Source of the DNA: Linnemannia schmuckeri
Lineage: Eukaryota; Mortierellomycota; Mortierellomycetes; Mortierellales; Mortierellaceae
Length of the DNA stretch: 64,000 nt
Assembly: GCA_029449235.1 (NCBI GenBank)
Contig: JANATG010000007.1
Coordinates: forward strand, 806,001-870,000
Direction of reading: 5' to 3'
Shown here: positions 10,462 through 21,356 of the stretch, piece after piece
Position numbering within the stretch: the stretch's first letter is position 1
How the letters are laid out: each line of letters begins with the position of its first letter
Notes under the pieces: model-generated
The model's database searches: none
Seen by the model: only the letters and a program-made list of their open reading frames with translations
What the model was told of the DNA's origin: nothing
Program-made: the position numbers and the translations under genes

Positions 10462-11871
10462 CTGGAGACCTATGTTTGTCCATGAGAAAATAGTACAAAG
10501 AAGTGTTTTCTTTGTTGTTTTTTTTTTTTACTGCGGGAATTCGCATTCATCCCTCTACTCGACGACGAGCGCCTGTAAGTTTTTTTTTATTTTTTACTTA
10601 CTGAATGACGACTTTGTTATCCGAAGGAAGGGAGGGAGTACGAGTGAGAATGAGAGTGAGAAAAAAGAGGGGGAAATAAGGAGACAGAAAAAAAAAAAAA
10701 AAAAAAAAGAATAGAGAGAGAGAAGGTCTCTATCGTAATAGTGTGTTTAAATTGGGAGAAGGGGAGGGATGGATGGGATGGAGAAGGGGTTAGGCCAGGT
10801 CATACGGACAGCCCGTTTTTTTAACACTTTTTTGGCTGGCTATCTCTTTGAAAGGGGGGCCGGTCGGCTCTCGGACCTCGGGATCCCAGGACGACCCTCG
10901 TCATCTATGATCGTAGGAGATCAAGACTAATAAGGACGGATAAACGAGAATGAAAAATACGAGGGAAACAATCAAGGACATGACTGAGTAACAGAACGAG
11001 ACTACGAGAGAGATGTTGCTTATGACGAGTAACAGGTCTTCGTCGTATGCACCTTAGGCTTATTGACATCTTTTGAAAAGGAGCGATGGTGCCCGAGGAG
11101 CTGGTTGGGTTGTGCCCCGACAACAAAAATTCTTGGCAAAGCTATTCTCTCTGATGTTGGTATCCTGACAAGTATGGCACATGGGATGGACGTCGAAGAT
11201 GGGTGTTGAGGCGGCTCTGGTCGTTTTTTTGTTCAAATAAAAAAAAGGGAAATGGCGGATCTACTATGGTGACTTGGTGTCACAAACGAGGTCCATTTGG
11301 ACCAATTTTTTTTGTGCCAGAGCAATGCGCCCAATGCACCAGTCAACTGTACAAAAATGCAGGCTATTTCAGAGCGGACATAAGCAGCGACAAAAATGCG
11401 TCCAAGAGCATTTTTATAAAAGAGTAAGAAAGGCAGCCCAGCTCAGGTCGCTAACTGACGGATAATGCGTCCAAAAGTAAAAGTGTACCAAACAAAAGGT
11501 CATCGCATTATTCAAAATGCAAAAGGGAACGCATAGGTAGGCACAACAACGAGAGAGAAAGATAGGCACACTCCTTTTTTTGTTCTGGGTGTTGTTGCTT
11601 ATTTGTTTATTCATCTCAACTGCGTTTTGTTCCTTTACTTCTTTTTTCTCTCTTTTTCCTCTTCTTTTCCCTTCTTTCATCTTCTCACTCACTCACTAAT
11701 CCTCACTGTTTTCACGCTCCTTACCTTTTCTCACGCAAACCAACTCATCCTTTACATCCTCGCCCACCTTCCTCTCCATCTTCTCCTTCTCACTCTTCCA
11801 ACCTCTTTTAATCCCCTTCCTAATCACCACTAACCCCCCCTCTTCCACAGCAACCCAGCAAATACTTTCCA
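9423..11871. other. Long gene-free region (2.4 kb) with T33 tract
   Basis: No supported gene on either strand. The open frames (for example 10253-10714 plus, 11414-11692 minus) are built from homopolymers and T-rich DNA. The stretch 11600-11870 is strongly CT-rich and is probably the promoter and leader of the Ala-rich gene. I saw no tRNA-like boxes. Confidence 0.55.
10426..10458. repeat. T33 homopolymer
   Basis: An uninterrupted run of 33 T on the plus strand. A run of about 20 A follows near 10689-10708. Their lengths may be assembly-sensitive. Confidence 0.9.
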
Positions 11872-12789
11872 ATGACTGATACCACCACTCACGAACACGT
11901 CGCCGCCGCCCCCGAGGTCGATGCCCCCGCCCACGCCGCAGCTGAGACGACTGAAGCCGAGGCAACCTTTTCGACCGCTGTCGAGCCTTCGGATGCACCT
12001 GTCCTGCATGCGGATGATGCACCCGCTGCTGCTGCTGAGGCGACTGAGGCCCCTACCGAGGAGACATCTGCCGAAGCTCCCGCTGCAGGAGAAGAGGCTG
12101 CTGCTGCCGAAGGCACCCACGACTCTCCCCCAGGCTCGACTGGATCGGACAAGAAGTCGAAATCCTGGATCTCCAAGTTGGCCGGTAGCTTCAAGAAGTT
12201 GGGCGACAAGAAGCCCAAGACTGAAAAGGCTGCCGACGCCCCCGCCGGTGAAGAGGGTGCCGCTGCGGCCGCCACCGAGACCGATGCTTCCGCGACGGAG
12301 GCTACTCCAGAGATCACTGTCGATGACACCACTGCTGCTGCTCCCGCCGCGACTGAGGCTGAGGCTCCTGCTGCTGAGACTGCTGCTGCTCCTGAGACCG
12401 CTGCTGCTCCTGAGACCGCTGCTGAGGCTGCCGCACCTGCCACAGAGGAGAAGGCCGCAGAGGAGACTCCTGCCGCAGGAGGCGAGGCTGCCGCTGCCGC
12501 TCCTGTGAAATTGGCCAAGCGTCTCTCCTTCAATTTCTTCAACAAGAAGTCCAAGGCCGACAAGGAAAAGGAGAAGGCTACCACTGCTACTCCCGCACCC
12601 CTGGCTGAGGCTGCAACAGAGGGCGAGACTGAGGCTGAAGCTGCTGATGCTCCTGCCGCAGAGACTGCCGCTGTTACCGATGAGGCTGCACCCCCAACCC
12701 CCGCCAAGGATGCCGCTCCCGCCATTGAGACGACCGAGGTCCCTGCTGAGGCAGCTGTCGAGGAGACTGCTGTCGCTGCTGCCCATTAA
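11872..12789 (+). CDS. Ala/Glu/Thr-rich protein with two MARCKS-like basic modules
   Basis: Intronless gene of 305 residues; I do not recognise a family. Composition is mostly Ala, Glu, Thr and Pro, so it should be acidic and disordered. Two short blocks stand out: residues about 93-120 (DKKSKSWISKLAGSFKKLGD followed by KKPK) and about 212-235 (VKLAKRLSFNFFNKKSKADK). Each is a Lys-rich run with Ser and aromatic residues. This is the composition of the MARCKS effector domain, which binds acidic phospholipids and calmodulin. MARCKS proteins are also Ala/Glu-rich, but this one starts MTDTTT and so lacks the Gly-2 needed for myristoylation. Family membership is not claimed. The CT-rich leader and codon bias suggest strong expression. 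Other frames here are also open because of GC-rich codons, but only this frame has sensible biased codon use. Confidence 0.8.
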   Translation: MTDTTTHEHVAAAPEVDAPAHAAAETTEAEATFSTAVEPSDAPVLHADDAPAAAAEATEAPTEETSAEAPAAGEEAAAAEGTHDSPPGSTGSDKKSKSWISKLAGSFKKLGDKKPKTEKAADAPAGEEGAAAAATETDASATEATPEITVDDTTAAAPAATEAEAPAAETAAAPETAAAPETAAEAAAPATEEKAAEETPAAGGEAAAAAPVKLAKRLSFNFFNKKSKADKEKEKATTATPAPLAEAATEGETEAEAADAPAAETAAVTDEAAPPTPAKDAAPAIETTEVPAEAAVEETAVAAAH

Positions 12790-14165
12790 AAAGAGCAATA
12801 ACCCCTTCCCCCTTTCAAGTAAGATAAGCGCATCCTTTGTATTGTCCTACAGGTAAGGATTGCAAAGAAGGGGACAGGGTCATTTGTTGAAGGGGGAACA
12901 TATAGTTTTTTTTTCAGGGAGCAAAAGAAAAAAAAAAGTGGTGGTTGGATACAGTTGCTTGTACACACACGCATACACAAACACGCACACGCCCACGAAA
13001 ACTCAATCAAATCTGTCCGAAAATGTTTGTTGTTGACGCTTTTTGTCTGTCCACCCCTTTCGTGTTGTTGTTGTTGATGTCCCTTTGTCTTGTGTTCCAT
13101 TTGTTCCTCGCTCACTTTTTTGTTGTCAGTTACAGTTCTATGTGGACAAATAACGAGAACACTCGTCAAAATGTTCCATCTTATCGTGAATGAAAGGGTC
13201 TCTAGAAGGCTGCCAGCTGGCTCGCTTTGCATTACGGACCCTTGACTTCTCCAATAGTAAATAGTCAACATACACATGCAAAATAACTCTTCCGATTTCC
13301 AATATCGAGTGTGAATCACACCACCATCCAGCAGCAGATCATTGTTCTTATTCTGACACTATCTCTTCTCAGCTTCGCTGACGGACCCATACCGTTTAGT
13401 CTAACCACACATTCCTCTCTCATACTCTTTTCTTTTTCGCTAGCCTGACAATCTTCCTCAATACGCCATAATCCATTGACAGAGGTCGTCCTATTTGACC
13501 TCTTTCCAACTTTTTTAGTCACATTACTTCTACTCACTCCTATACTCTCTTTTTTTCTTCGTCCATAATTCTTTCACTAGTTTAGTAATTCTTTTATGTT
13601 TTCTTCCTCCCCCCTTTCATAAAGACAGCTGAACGTTTTTTTTATTCTAGCATCGAGTTGCTTCCTTTGTGATCATGCTACTGCAAATTGCTGTCTTGCG
13701 TTTTTGTTCTAGAAGGGCGGGATGGATTTTTGATCCTGTTCAGCACAGGCAGCTTTTTTTTTTTTTTTTTTTGTCAATCATGCAATGTTTTGCAGGGGAG
13801 GAGTAGGGAGAGGAAGGAATAGGGAGGGTAATGTAAAAAGGGTCTTCTGAACATAAAAAAAGGATGAAGGGACGGACCATGTGATGCATAAACAGATATG
13901 CAGCAGCTTTGCACAATGCTTGGACCCTATGGGTACTTGGCCATCTTACTCCTCCTTAGTCCCGTTCTCCGTACTCAACCATTCATTCTTTCATTCAAAA
14001 AAAAATGTGTGTACTGTACTGTACATCACAAGATCGACGACGACGAATTTCTCGCCAACTTGCTTTTAATAGCATATACATACATTCATATTAGAGTAAA
14101 AGAAAAGAAAAGCGAGATGAAAGAGAGATGAGGTAAAGACGAGAGAGGGGAGGAAGAAGATGCGT
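12790..14165. other. Intergenic region between Ala-rich gene and RAD5
   Basis: Contains the 3' ends of the two convergent genes and a T run of about 22 nt near 13752-13773. The open frames at 12786-13319 minus and 13881-14131 plus show no family features. Nothing else recognised. Confidence 0.55.
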
Positions 14166-17100
14166 CTAAGAGAAAATCTCCTGTAGGTCATCCATTCTGG
14201 CACCTTGGGCTTCCATCTTCGTCATTCCAAGTCCAGAAGCCAACGCGTTCTTTCGGTTCTGGATACTCAGAATCTTTTCCTCCACTGAGTCCTGGATAAT
14301 AAACCGCTTGACGACTACAGGCTTGGTCTGCCCAATTCGATGCACTCGGTCGATGGCCTGTGATTCAATCGCGTAGTTCCACCATGGGTCCTAAATTCAA
14401 CAAATACAAGGTTTAGTAGTTTTTTTTTCTTGAGTATTTTTTGCATTACAAACACGTTGTCATACAAGCAAATATGCAAAACAGCAAACTAAACAAAACG
14501 TAAACACAAAGGAAAGACTTACGAGCATGTAGACGCGACTAGCCGCGGTCAAGTTCAAGCCAACACCTCCAGCACGCAAACTGATCAGCATCACCGTAGC
14601 AGGATGATCCGGCTCCTTGAACGCCTTCAACGTCTGTTCGCGACTGGCCTGACTCAGTGTACCGTCCAACCTCAAAAATTGAAACCCGTCTCTCTCCAAA
14701 ATCGACCCTGCCAGGTCCAACATCCCTGTAAATTGAGAGAACACCACTGCCTTTGCACCAGGGTCTGTCTTCCGGTCTCGATTCAAATGCCGCATCAACG
14801 CGTCAAGTTTGGCAGAGGACTTAAAGTTGTTTCGTCGCATCTGGATCACACGGTTACTGCTGCCGCTAGGATCGCTAATCAGAACGTTTCCTCCAGAGAT
14901 ACTTGACCTCTCGTCGTCTGCAAGTCTCATTTTGGTGCCGGTGTTTGCCACCTCAGAAGTAGTATATTCGATCAAATCGTTCTCCGTAATGGGACCTTGT
15001 CTGCAAATCGGACATTCTCCACTCTCACCCTTATCGTCACGGACCTAATGGCACACAAGCAGATATTCAACGCGTAATTAGTACTTCAGTAACATTTCCT
15101 TGCCTCATATGGTAAAATAATAAAAATGGCTTACCTGGAGGTAGTCAAGGACACAGCTACGACAGGCTGCATGCATACAAGGCATCAAAACGCCATCCGC
15201 CATGTCCTCAAAACAGACTGGGCACTCTGGAATTTCGTCCGTGTTCCTTATCAAGTTCTCAAGTACACTCACTCCGAAAGATGTATCATTCTGGTCGCTG
15301 TCACCAGAGAACTTTGCCATGAGCTCCTCTAGTTGGACCGGACCGTCCTTGAGATCTTGTGCGCCGTCTGTCTTGCCGCCTCGCCCCACTACCAACAATG
15401 GATGGTCACATACTTGGCGCATCCTATTGAAAATAATGGCAAAAATTATGCATGCAAAGTACAAATATTTAGATCGAAGATTCCAACAGGAAGCAACACG
15501 GCGCATTACGGCGAAATAGCGTGCAACTTACCTCATAAGCAGTTGAAAGATGCTGGCATAGTGCTTCAGCACTGTACCCGCTCTGCAGTAGTGATTGAAC
15601 TTTGTTTTGCCGTCCTTGAACAAGGCCTGGTAGATGTCGTTCTCTTGGGCTGAAAACTTAAGATACTCAATCTCAATAATCCTCTCCGGTAACATGATGA
15701 TCGGGTCTCCATTCTCATCCTTGGTGGTTTTGGTCCGTCTCAAGACCAGGGGTTCAAGAACCGACGTGACCACTCGCATGGCTTTATCCTTGTCCTTGGA
15801 CTCGAATGGTACCGTGATGAACGTGCGCCAGAACGAAAAGTTGGACCAAGGCTCGGCTCGCAAGAAATGGACAAGCGAAAACAGATCCTCCAGCTTGTTT
15901 TGAATAGGGGTTCCGGTGACGACCCATCTTCGCACAGAGTTGAGCGCATAGCACGCCTTTGCAGTCTTGGTCAGTCGGCTCTTGATCTGATGGGCTTCGT
16001 CCAGTACAACTCTATGAAAGTCCACTGGAATACAACAGGAGTGTGAGACATAAGTACATGAATGCAATCATGCGCATAAGGAATACATAGCAAATTCAGC
16101 CTCATATATCTCACCATTAAACAGCGCACTTCCTTTTCTCCAGGCATTTTGAGATTTGATATCATCCAGGTCATTAATCCCCTTGGATTTGGATTGCTCG
16201 TTCTCCCTAGCAAGGACAAGCTTGCTGTACTCCGATAAGACGACGCCATAACTTGTAATCAACACATCTGGAGCCCCTCGCCTAAGTAGAGATTCGTCTG
16301 TGCGGTCTCTGGCACCTCCGTAGTAAACTTCGGCAGTTAGGGCTCCTCCGGAAGAGTTGATGGTCTCGTCGCGCCATTGTGATATCAAACTCATCGGACA
16401 GACAATAAGAGTTGTTGGCGACGTTCGTCGTGGCGCTGATATTGAGTTTGATGTTGTGAGTCGTGAAAAGGCTTCCTCGGGCCCGTCCAGCTCCGCCTTG
16501 TCCATCATGTTGGAGTGTACCAAACTCAAAATCTCGATAGTCTTTCCCAGTCCCATCTCATCCGCCAGGATTCCGCCTCGGCACACTTGGTCGCTGGTCG
16601 GGAACTCGAGGCTCATCTCGCTCGAGTATGGGTTGAAGTAATACCTCCGAGGTTCATCCGATTTGAGGTCCTGGCCGTCTTCCTGCTTAAACTCGTATAC
16701 CTCCCAGAGAGGATGTAATGTTTGGTGACTCTCACTCGTCTTTGAGCACTCCTTGTGGTACATCCAGGCCAGTGCTTGTCGTTGGTACTGCTTGAGAGTA
16801 TAGGTCATCGTTGGTGGTGGATCCATCGGAGCAAACTCCCGTCCGTGCTGCTGTGCCTTCTCATAGAGTACATCAAGCTCCTTGTCCGACACCTCTGGTT
16901 CGCTCTCTTTCTCCTCCTCATCCTCATTGATCGTCGTCGTGGTTGCCTCGGGTGTTGAGCTAAAAATTTCAATATTCCGGTCCCGCGGCCCAACAGTGGT
17001 ATTGGTGGCAATGGGCATCAGCGCCAGTTCACGAAACATGGCGTTCATGGCGTACTTCCTGTATTTGAGATCCAGCTCATCCTCCGTCTCCACCGCTTCC

Positions 17101-17900
17101 TTCGCGAACGAGGATCCTACCTTGGGGCTTCCCAAAATCTTGCTGGCTGCTCCCAACTCCGTGAAGGCTGCAGCAGTCAAGTAGCAACGCATCGTCAGCA
17201 CGATCTCGGCGCCGGTCTGGAGGATGGGTGGTGCAAGGATGATCGTGCCTCGAAACTCTGCCAGCCCATAATCCATGATCTTGGACACCCATCGTGCCGT
17301 ATCCACATGCAGTCGGCCAATCTCAAACCCGTTTTCCTTTGTAAACCGGACGACGTTGTTCTCCTTGATTGGCTTGGCTGCCCATCCTGTCTTCTTACGA
17401 CCCAGTTGAGACTGCGGATTGGGCCGTGACCGCTCAAAGCATACATCTTCCCCTGCCTTGATCTTGACCATTCCTCCGAGCGCATAAGCAATAATGGTGA
17501 TCTCGCCGAGGTATCTGGGGAAGAACGAGTCTTGAATCTTGCGTTTTTTCCCGGCAGCGACAGACGTTGATGTTGTTCCTGACTCCTGTTTGACAGACTG
17601 TGCCGTGGCCTCGGTCCTCCGTGTGAAGAGCTGCTCTTCCAAATTGCGAATAGTTGTGTTGTGTTTCTTGCCAGACGGTATCCTTGCTGAAGATGTTGTT
17701 GCTGGTGGTTGTGCCTGAGTAGGAGCTCGTGCCGGAATGGTCACGTTATTGTAAGTTCCTTCATAAAAGTGATTGATGGCGCGATTGAGGTTGCCATCCG
17801 AGATGACGTTGAGCTTTTCCAGAATGGCAACGTCGACATCGGGGCCGAGGATGTCAGCCAAGTCGACGAGGTGAGAGGGTATGTTCCGAGTGGCAGCCAT
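14166..17900 (-). CDS. RAD5: RAD5-like DNA helicase / ubiquitin ligase
   Basis: Post-replication repair protein: SNF2-type ATPase with a RING E3 that extends PCNA ubiquitin chains and helps fork reversal. Model: complement(join(14166..14390,14523..15044,15135..15423,15532..16024,16115..17900)), 1104 residues. N-terminal residues about 10-50 (LVDLADILGPDVDVAILEKL, then AINHFYEGTY) look like a UBA/CUE-type helix bundle. A HIRAN domain follows at about 128-250 (begins FFPRYLGEITIIAYA). Walker A is GGILADEMGLGKT at about 440-452. The Walker B box is VVLDEAHQIK at about 601-610. The RING finger, inserted in the helicase, reads CPVCFEDMADGVLMPC, then CRSCVLDYL and CPICRQ (about 825-870). Helicase motifs V-VI are SLRAGGVGLNL and DRVHRIGQTKP. 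Length is close to yeast Rad5. It is divergent from USB1. Confidence 0.95.
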
Positions 17901-18128
17901 AGGAATGCAATCAACAGTCGGCGACGTTTAGGTGGTCCTGTCAAGTGAGAGGGAGAGGGACAAACAAACAAACAAACAAATGGAGTCGTCAAACGAGAAA
18001 AATCAAAACAGAGACGCCACCAAATTCGCGTCAGCAGCGGCTTATTTCTTTGAGGTCTCTTTGTGCCACTATATGTCTTATTCGTTCCCTTGCATCATCT
18101 TTGTTATCATTAGTCCTTCAACGTTGAC
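17901..18128. promoter_or_regulatory. Divergent RAD5/USB1 promoter
   Basis: 228 bp between start codons. It contains a short tandem CAAA repeat (about 17962-17980). No factor site can be named with confidence. Confidence 0.4.
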
Positions 18129-19470
18129 ATGCCGTTGGTCGATTACGGAAGTTCGTCTGATGACGATGAGCATGAGATTCAAGAGCACAACACCGCTACG
18201 GGTTTAGGCGGCAAAATACAAACGACAAGCGTCATTTCTTTGGCAAGCCAGCAGACAGGGACCAAGAGACAGCTTGAGCAGATGTCTGAAGCGGAGAAGG
18301 GAAGGTAATGCGAAGTGCTGTATTTGAATGGTGGATGGATGCGTTTTGCATATGTAACCTGAACAGTACAATTGACAAAGCATAAGCAGAAAAAAGGTGT
18401 CCCTCCCTCCTTTACCTTCCACATTAACAGATCTTTACAAGGACCGTGAGCGACCTCCAGATAACCCCAACCGTCATCAAGGCCGGACTCGAGCTCGTGC
18501 TCACGTTGATGGATCGTGGCCAGTCCATGTCTACGTTGAAGGTATATTTTTGAACAGGCTCCTACATCCCCTGTGGCTGGACCTCAAAGGTCTTCCACAA
18601 CTTACTGATACTGCCATGTCTTTATTTTGCTCCAATAGTTAAACTATCTCATGAACTGTTTGATATCGTGTCAACCCTCACCAAGACAGCACGATCATTA
18701 GCGCCCTCCACGGTCTCCATGCTCCAATCAGTCGAATCTTTTAAGAAGAAGAACGATGTTACCGTTGAAGCTGAGAGTGCTGAAGATGCCACTGAGCTCC
18801 ACATCAGCCTAACAAGACCTATATACCTCCAGGAACTGCATCTTGGTCGCTTTGCATCCGATATCAGAGACACCTTTAAATGTCGAAAGAGGTAAACACT
18901 ACAGCCCTAGCATGCATAAATAAGTTAAAATATGCTATACTTAACAGAACTACTCAGTTGACTCTGCCTCTTTTTTTTACGCCACGTAATAAAAACGTTA
19001 CTCTTTTTGTAATAGATTCAGCGTCAACTTTTCTGGTGTCCAGAGTTTCTCCAACGATGATCAAACACGTTCGTTCCTCGGTCTTCGTGTGGGAGCAGGT
19101 CATGTTCAGGTGAGAAAACAGCCTTACTGTGATTTGATTTTACCAACCGCACTCGAAACCTTATTGACATAGCGTGTTTGTTTGTTTTTGTTCACCTACT
19201 TCTCCGATGGAACAGCTAGAGAGCCTTGTGGCGGAGATGGATGTAATTACTCAACGGTACTCCCAGCCCAAATTCTATCCCAATCCACAGTTCCATGCGA
19301 GCTTTGCGTGGGCGCTTGGGGGCGGTGTGCTGAACTCTGAGATTGTAGACTTGATGAGCGAGTTGGATGGTGAGCTGGGTCATGATCTGCGGCACTGTTC
19401 GATTGGGGTGAAGAGGGTGTCGTGGAAGATTGGGCAGAAAACTGGGTCAGTAGAACTTTTGGTCGATTGA
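18129..19470 (+). CDS. USB1: U6 snRNA phosphodiesterase USB1
   Basis: 2H-family exoribonuclease that trims the oligo(U) tail of U6 snRNA, leaving a protected end. Model: join(18129..18304,18390..18541,18639..18891,19016..19109,19216..19470), 309 residues. It starts MPLVDYGSSSDDDEHE, the usual USB1 opening. Exon 2 must start at 18390 (after AAGCAG) to keep phase; this gives SLPPLPSTLTDLYKDRERPP and HVDGSWPVHVYVEV, both conserved. The catalytic pair of H-x-S motifs is present: HIS at residues 164-166 and HAS at 252-254. FLGLRVGAGH precedes the second motif, as in homologues. The last seven codons (SVELLVD) are not conserved-looking. An alternative 3' splice from the weak GTCAGT donor near 19444 to another exon is possible. 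Confidence 0.92.
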
Positions 19471-19848
19471 GTTTGGAAGTGTCGGTAAATGTTTGATTTT
19501 GACTAATAAAGGAGCATGTACAGCACATTCCAGCGGAATTTTATCGGGGGGATGTTTCTCTAGTTTTTCTTTTCACTTCCAATGACTTGTACAGCCCAAA
19601 CGATCAACAACCAATCAAGTTCATAATGCCAGGTACAGCCCTGCCAGCATTTACTTTATTTTACTTTATTTGTGTACGGTCGCCTTTCTCGCTTCTTTAG
19701 GCCCTTTCCTCTTTTCCACCTCTTCCTCCTCTTCCTTTGCAACAATTCTTATGAGCAACTACTGTTAACTGCTCGCCATTCTTTTCAACATCATCCTCCA
19801 TTCCTTTCCATTCTCCATTGCCTCTCCATTTCAAGACAACAGCATACC
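19471..19848. other. Intergenic region USB1 to GT34 gene
   Basis: 378 bp, CT-rich toward the GT34 start (about 19680-19845). An in-frame upstream extension of the next gene exists but has no credible initiator. Confidence 0.5.
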
Positions 19849-20664
19849 ATGGCCGCCATCCTCAATGTCAGGAAAAAGAGTCTCCTCGCCGCATTAATCA
19901 TGCTCATCCTGCTCCTGTCCTTATGTGGACCCCTGGTTTTTGTGCACTTCCCCCGAACCTGCATTCCTCGCGTCGATCTAGAGCGGTCAGGAACCAACGC
20001 ACGCCCCAGGATCGTCATACTCTCGGGAGAACAATGCACCTCGACCAGTCCACACAGCAAGTGCAAGATGCTCGGGCCACTCTCATACTACAACCGCCGA
20101 GAATACCAGGCACATCACCAAAATCGCTACGATCTACGAGATAACTTTACCTCCTACTTTGAGGACGTTGTGAGCGAAGGCTACGTTCCTGCGTGGGCCA
20201 AAGTCAAGATCCTGCTCGACGAACTCGAACGAGACGACCACGATTGGATTTTCTGGATCGACACCGACGCCTTCCTCACCAACATGGATATTGAGCTCGA
20301 GCGCTTTGTAGACGACCGGTATTCGCTCATTATCACAGAGGATCTGAACGATCTGAATGCTGGTGTGTTCATGCTCAAGGTCGACGACTGGTCTCGCAAG
20401 TTCATGAGGGATATCTGGTCTCGGATAAGCAAACGCCTCAACGAGCAGGAGCTCATGATTGCTCTGCTCAAGGAACCCGAGTACCAAAAAGAGCGTTATG
20501 TCAAGTATCTGCCCCAGTGCAGTTTCAACAGCTACTGGGAGGTCAAGACCTTGCACGGGATGTACCGTCCTGGAGACTTTGCGATCCATTGGGCAGGGCA
20601 TAACTTTGACCCTAAAACCTTCCAGAACTGGCGGCCGCATCGCCATTTCAAGTTTGGATACTAA
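19849..20664 (+). CDS. GT34-family galactosyl/mannosyltransferase (GMA12/MNN10 type)
   Basis: Type II Golgi glycosyltransferase that adds galactose or mannose to glycans. Intronless, 271 residues. A short basic N-terminus (MAAILNVRKKS) is followed by a membrane anchor at about 12-34 (LLAALIMLILLLSLCGPLVF). The lumenal domain has RIVILSGEQC, then HHQNRYDLRDNFTSYFED, WAKVKILLDELERDDHDWIF and the metal-binding DxD in WIDTDAFLTNM. LNAGVFMLK and DFAIHWAGH near the end are typical of this family. I chose the ATG at 19849 because it gives a normal cytosolic tail directly before the anchor; the frame is open upstream to 19672 but that part looks like leader DNA. The exact sugar cannot be told from sequence. 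Confidence 0.9.
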   Translation: MAAILNVRKKSLLAALIMLILLLSLCGPLVFVHFPRTCIPRVDLERSGTNARPRIVILSGEQCTSTSPHSKCKMLGPLSYYNRREYQAHHQNRYDLRDNFTSYFEDVVSEGYVPAWAKVKILLDELERDDHDWIFWIDTDAFLTNMDIELERFVDDRYSLIITEDLNDLNAGVFMLKVDDWSRKFMRDIWSRISKRLNEQELMIALLKEPEYQKERYVKYLPQCSFNSYWEVKTLHGMYRPGDFAIHWAGHNFDPKTFQNWRPHRHFKFGY

Positions 20665-21356
20665 AAAATAAACAAATGAAAATAAGCTAAAAAAAAGCAC
20701 ACAAGTTGCTTGATTGACGAGTAGCATACCCCAATGTTTCTCTCCTTCTTTCTACTTCTCTCTCTCTCATTTCCGTTCATTTCCCTCCTCTGCATGCGGC
20801 TAATTCTATCCTTTGCAGTTCTGTCAAGACTGTTCGTTAACTGTTCACAACTTACTCTTTCTTTTTTGTTGAGTTTTCATGCATGCACTGTACGACCCAT
20901 ACCTTCATGACTTTTGCAGGAGGAGTTGACAACCCCCTTGCGGTTCCATTTCTTGGGGGACAATTACCAACTAAAAGACACAAATGTGTCGATTACCTTG
21001 GCCTCAAATCTATTTTGCATTCTTTTTTTGGCTTCAACTTTTCAACCACAGAAGACACATCATTTCTACCGCCAAAGCTGTTATTATCTTACGCATGTGC
21101 TTACTCTGAAAAATAGGGCCTGAAAGTTATACGAAGGGCTTGCACAGAGAAATCGAAAAAAATTTAGGTTGAATGTCTTACGAACCGAATCTATGCTTGC
21201 AATAACGATAAGCAGTCACCTAGACATTTGCGGCGTGGTCAGTCAAAAGGGGGATGACGCGTTGTCGTCCTTCGAACAAAAGGCAGGGTTCACGTCGAGG
21301 AACATGTCTTTCAACTCTTCCCTTCTCTCCTCACATCACACACTCTTCTGCTCACT
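20665..21356. other. Intergenic region GT34 gene to NPL4
   Basis: 692 bp with no supported gene. Short open frames at 20883-21123 are overlapping, T-rich and unrelated to known families. It should hold the NPL4 promoter. Confidence 0.5.

Noticed and set aside
11830..12798. Long minus-strand frames (322 and 278 codons) over the Ala-rich gene
   Set aside because: They are mirror images of GCN and GAN codons and give only Ser/Gly/Ala runs. The plus frame has a proper start, leader and structured Lys-rich modules.
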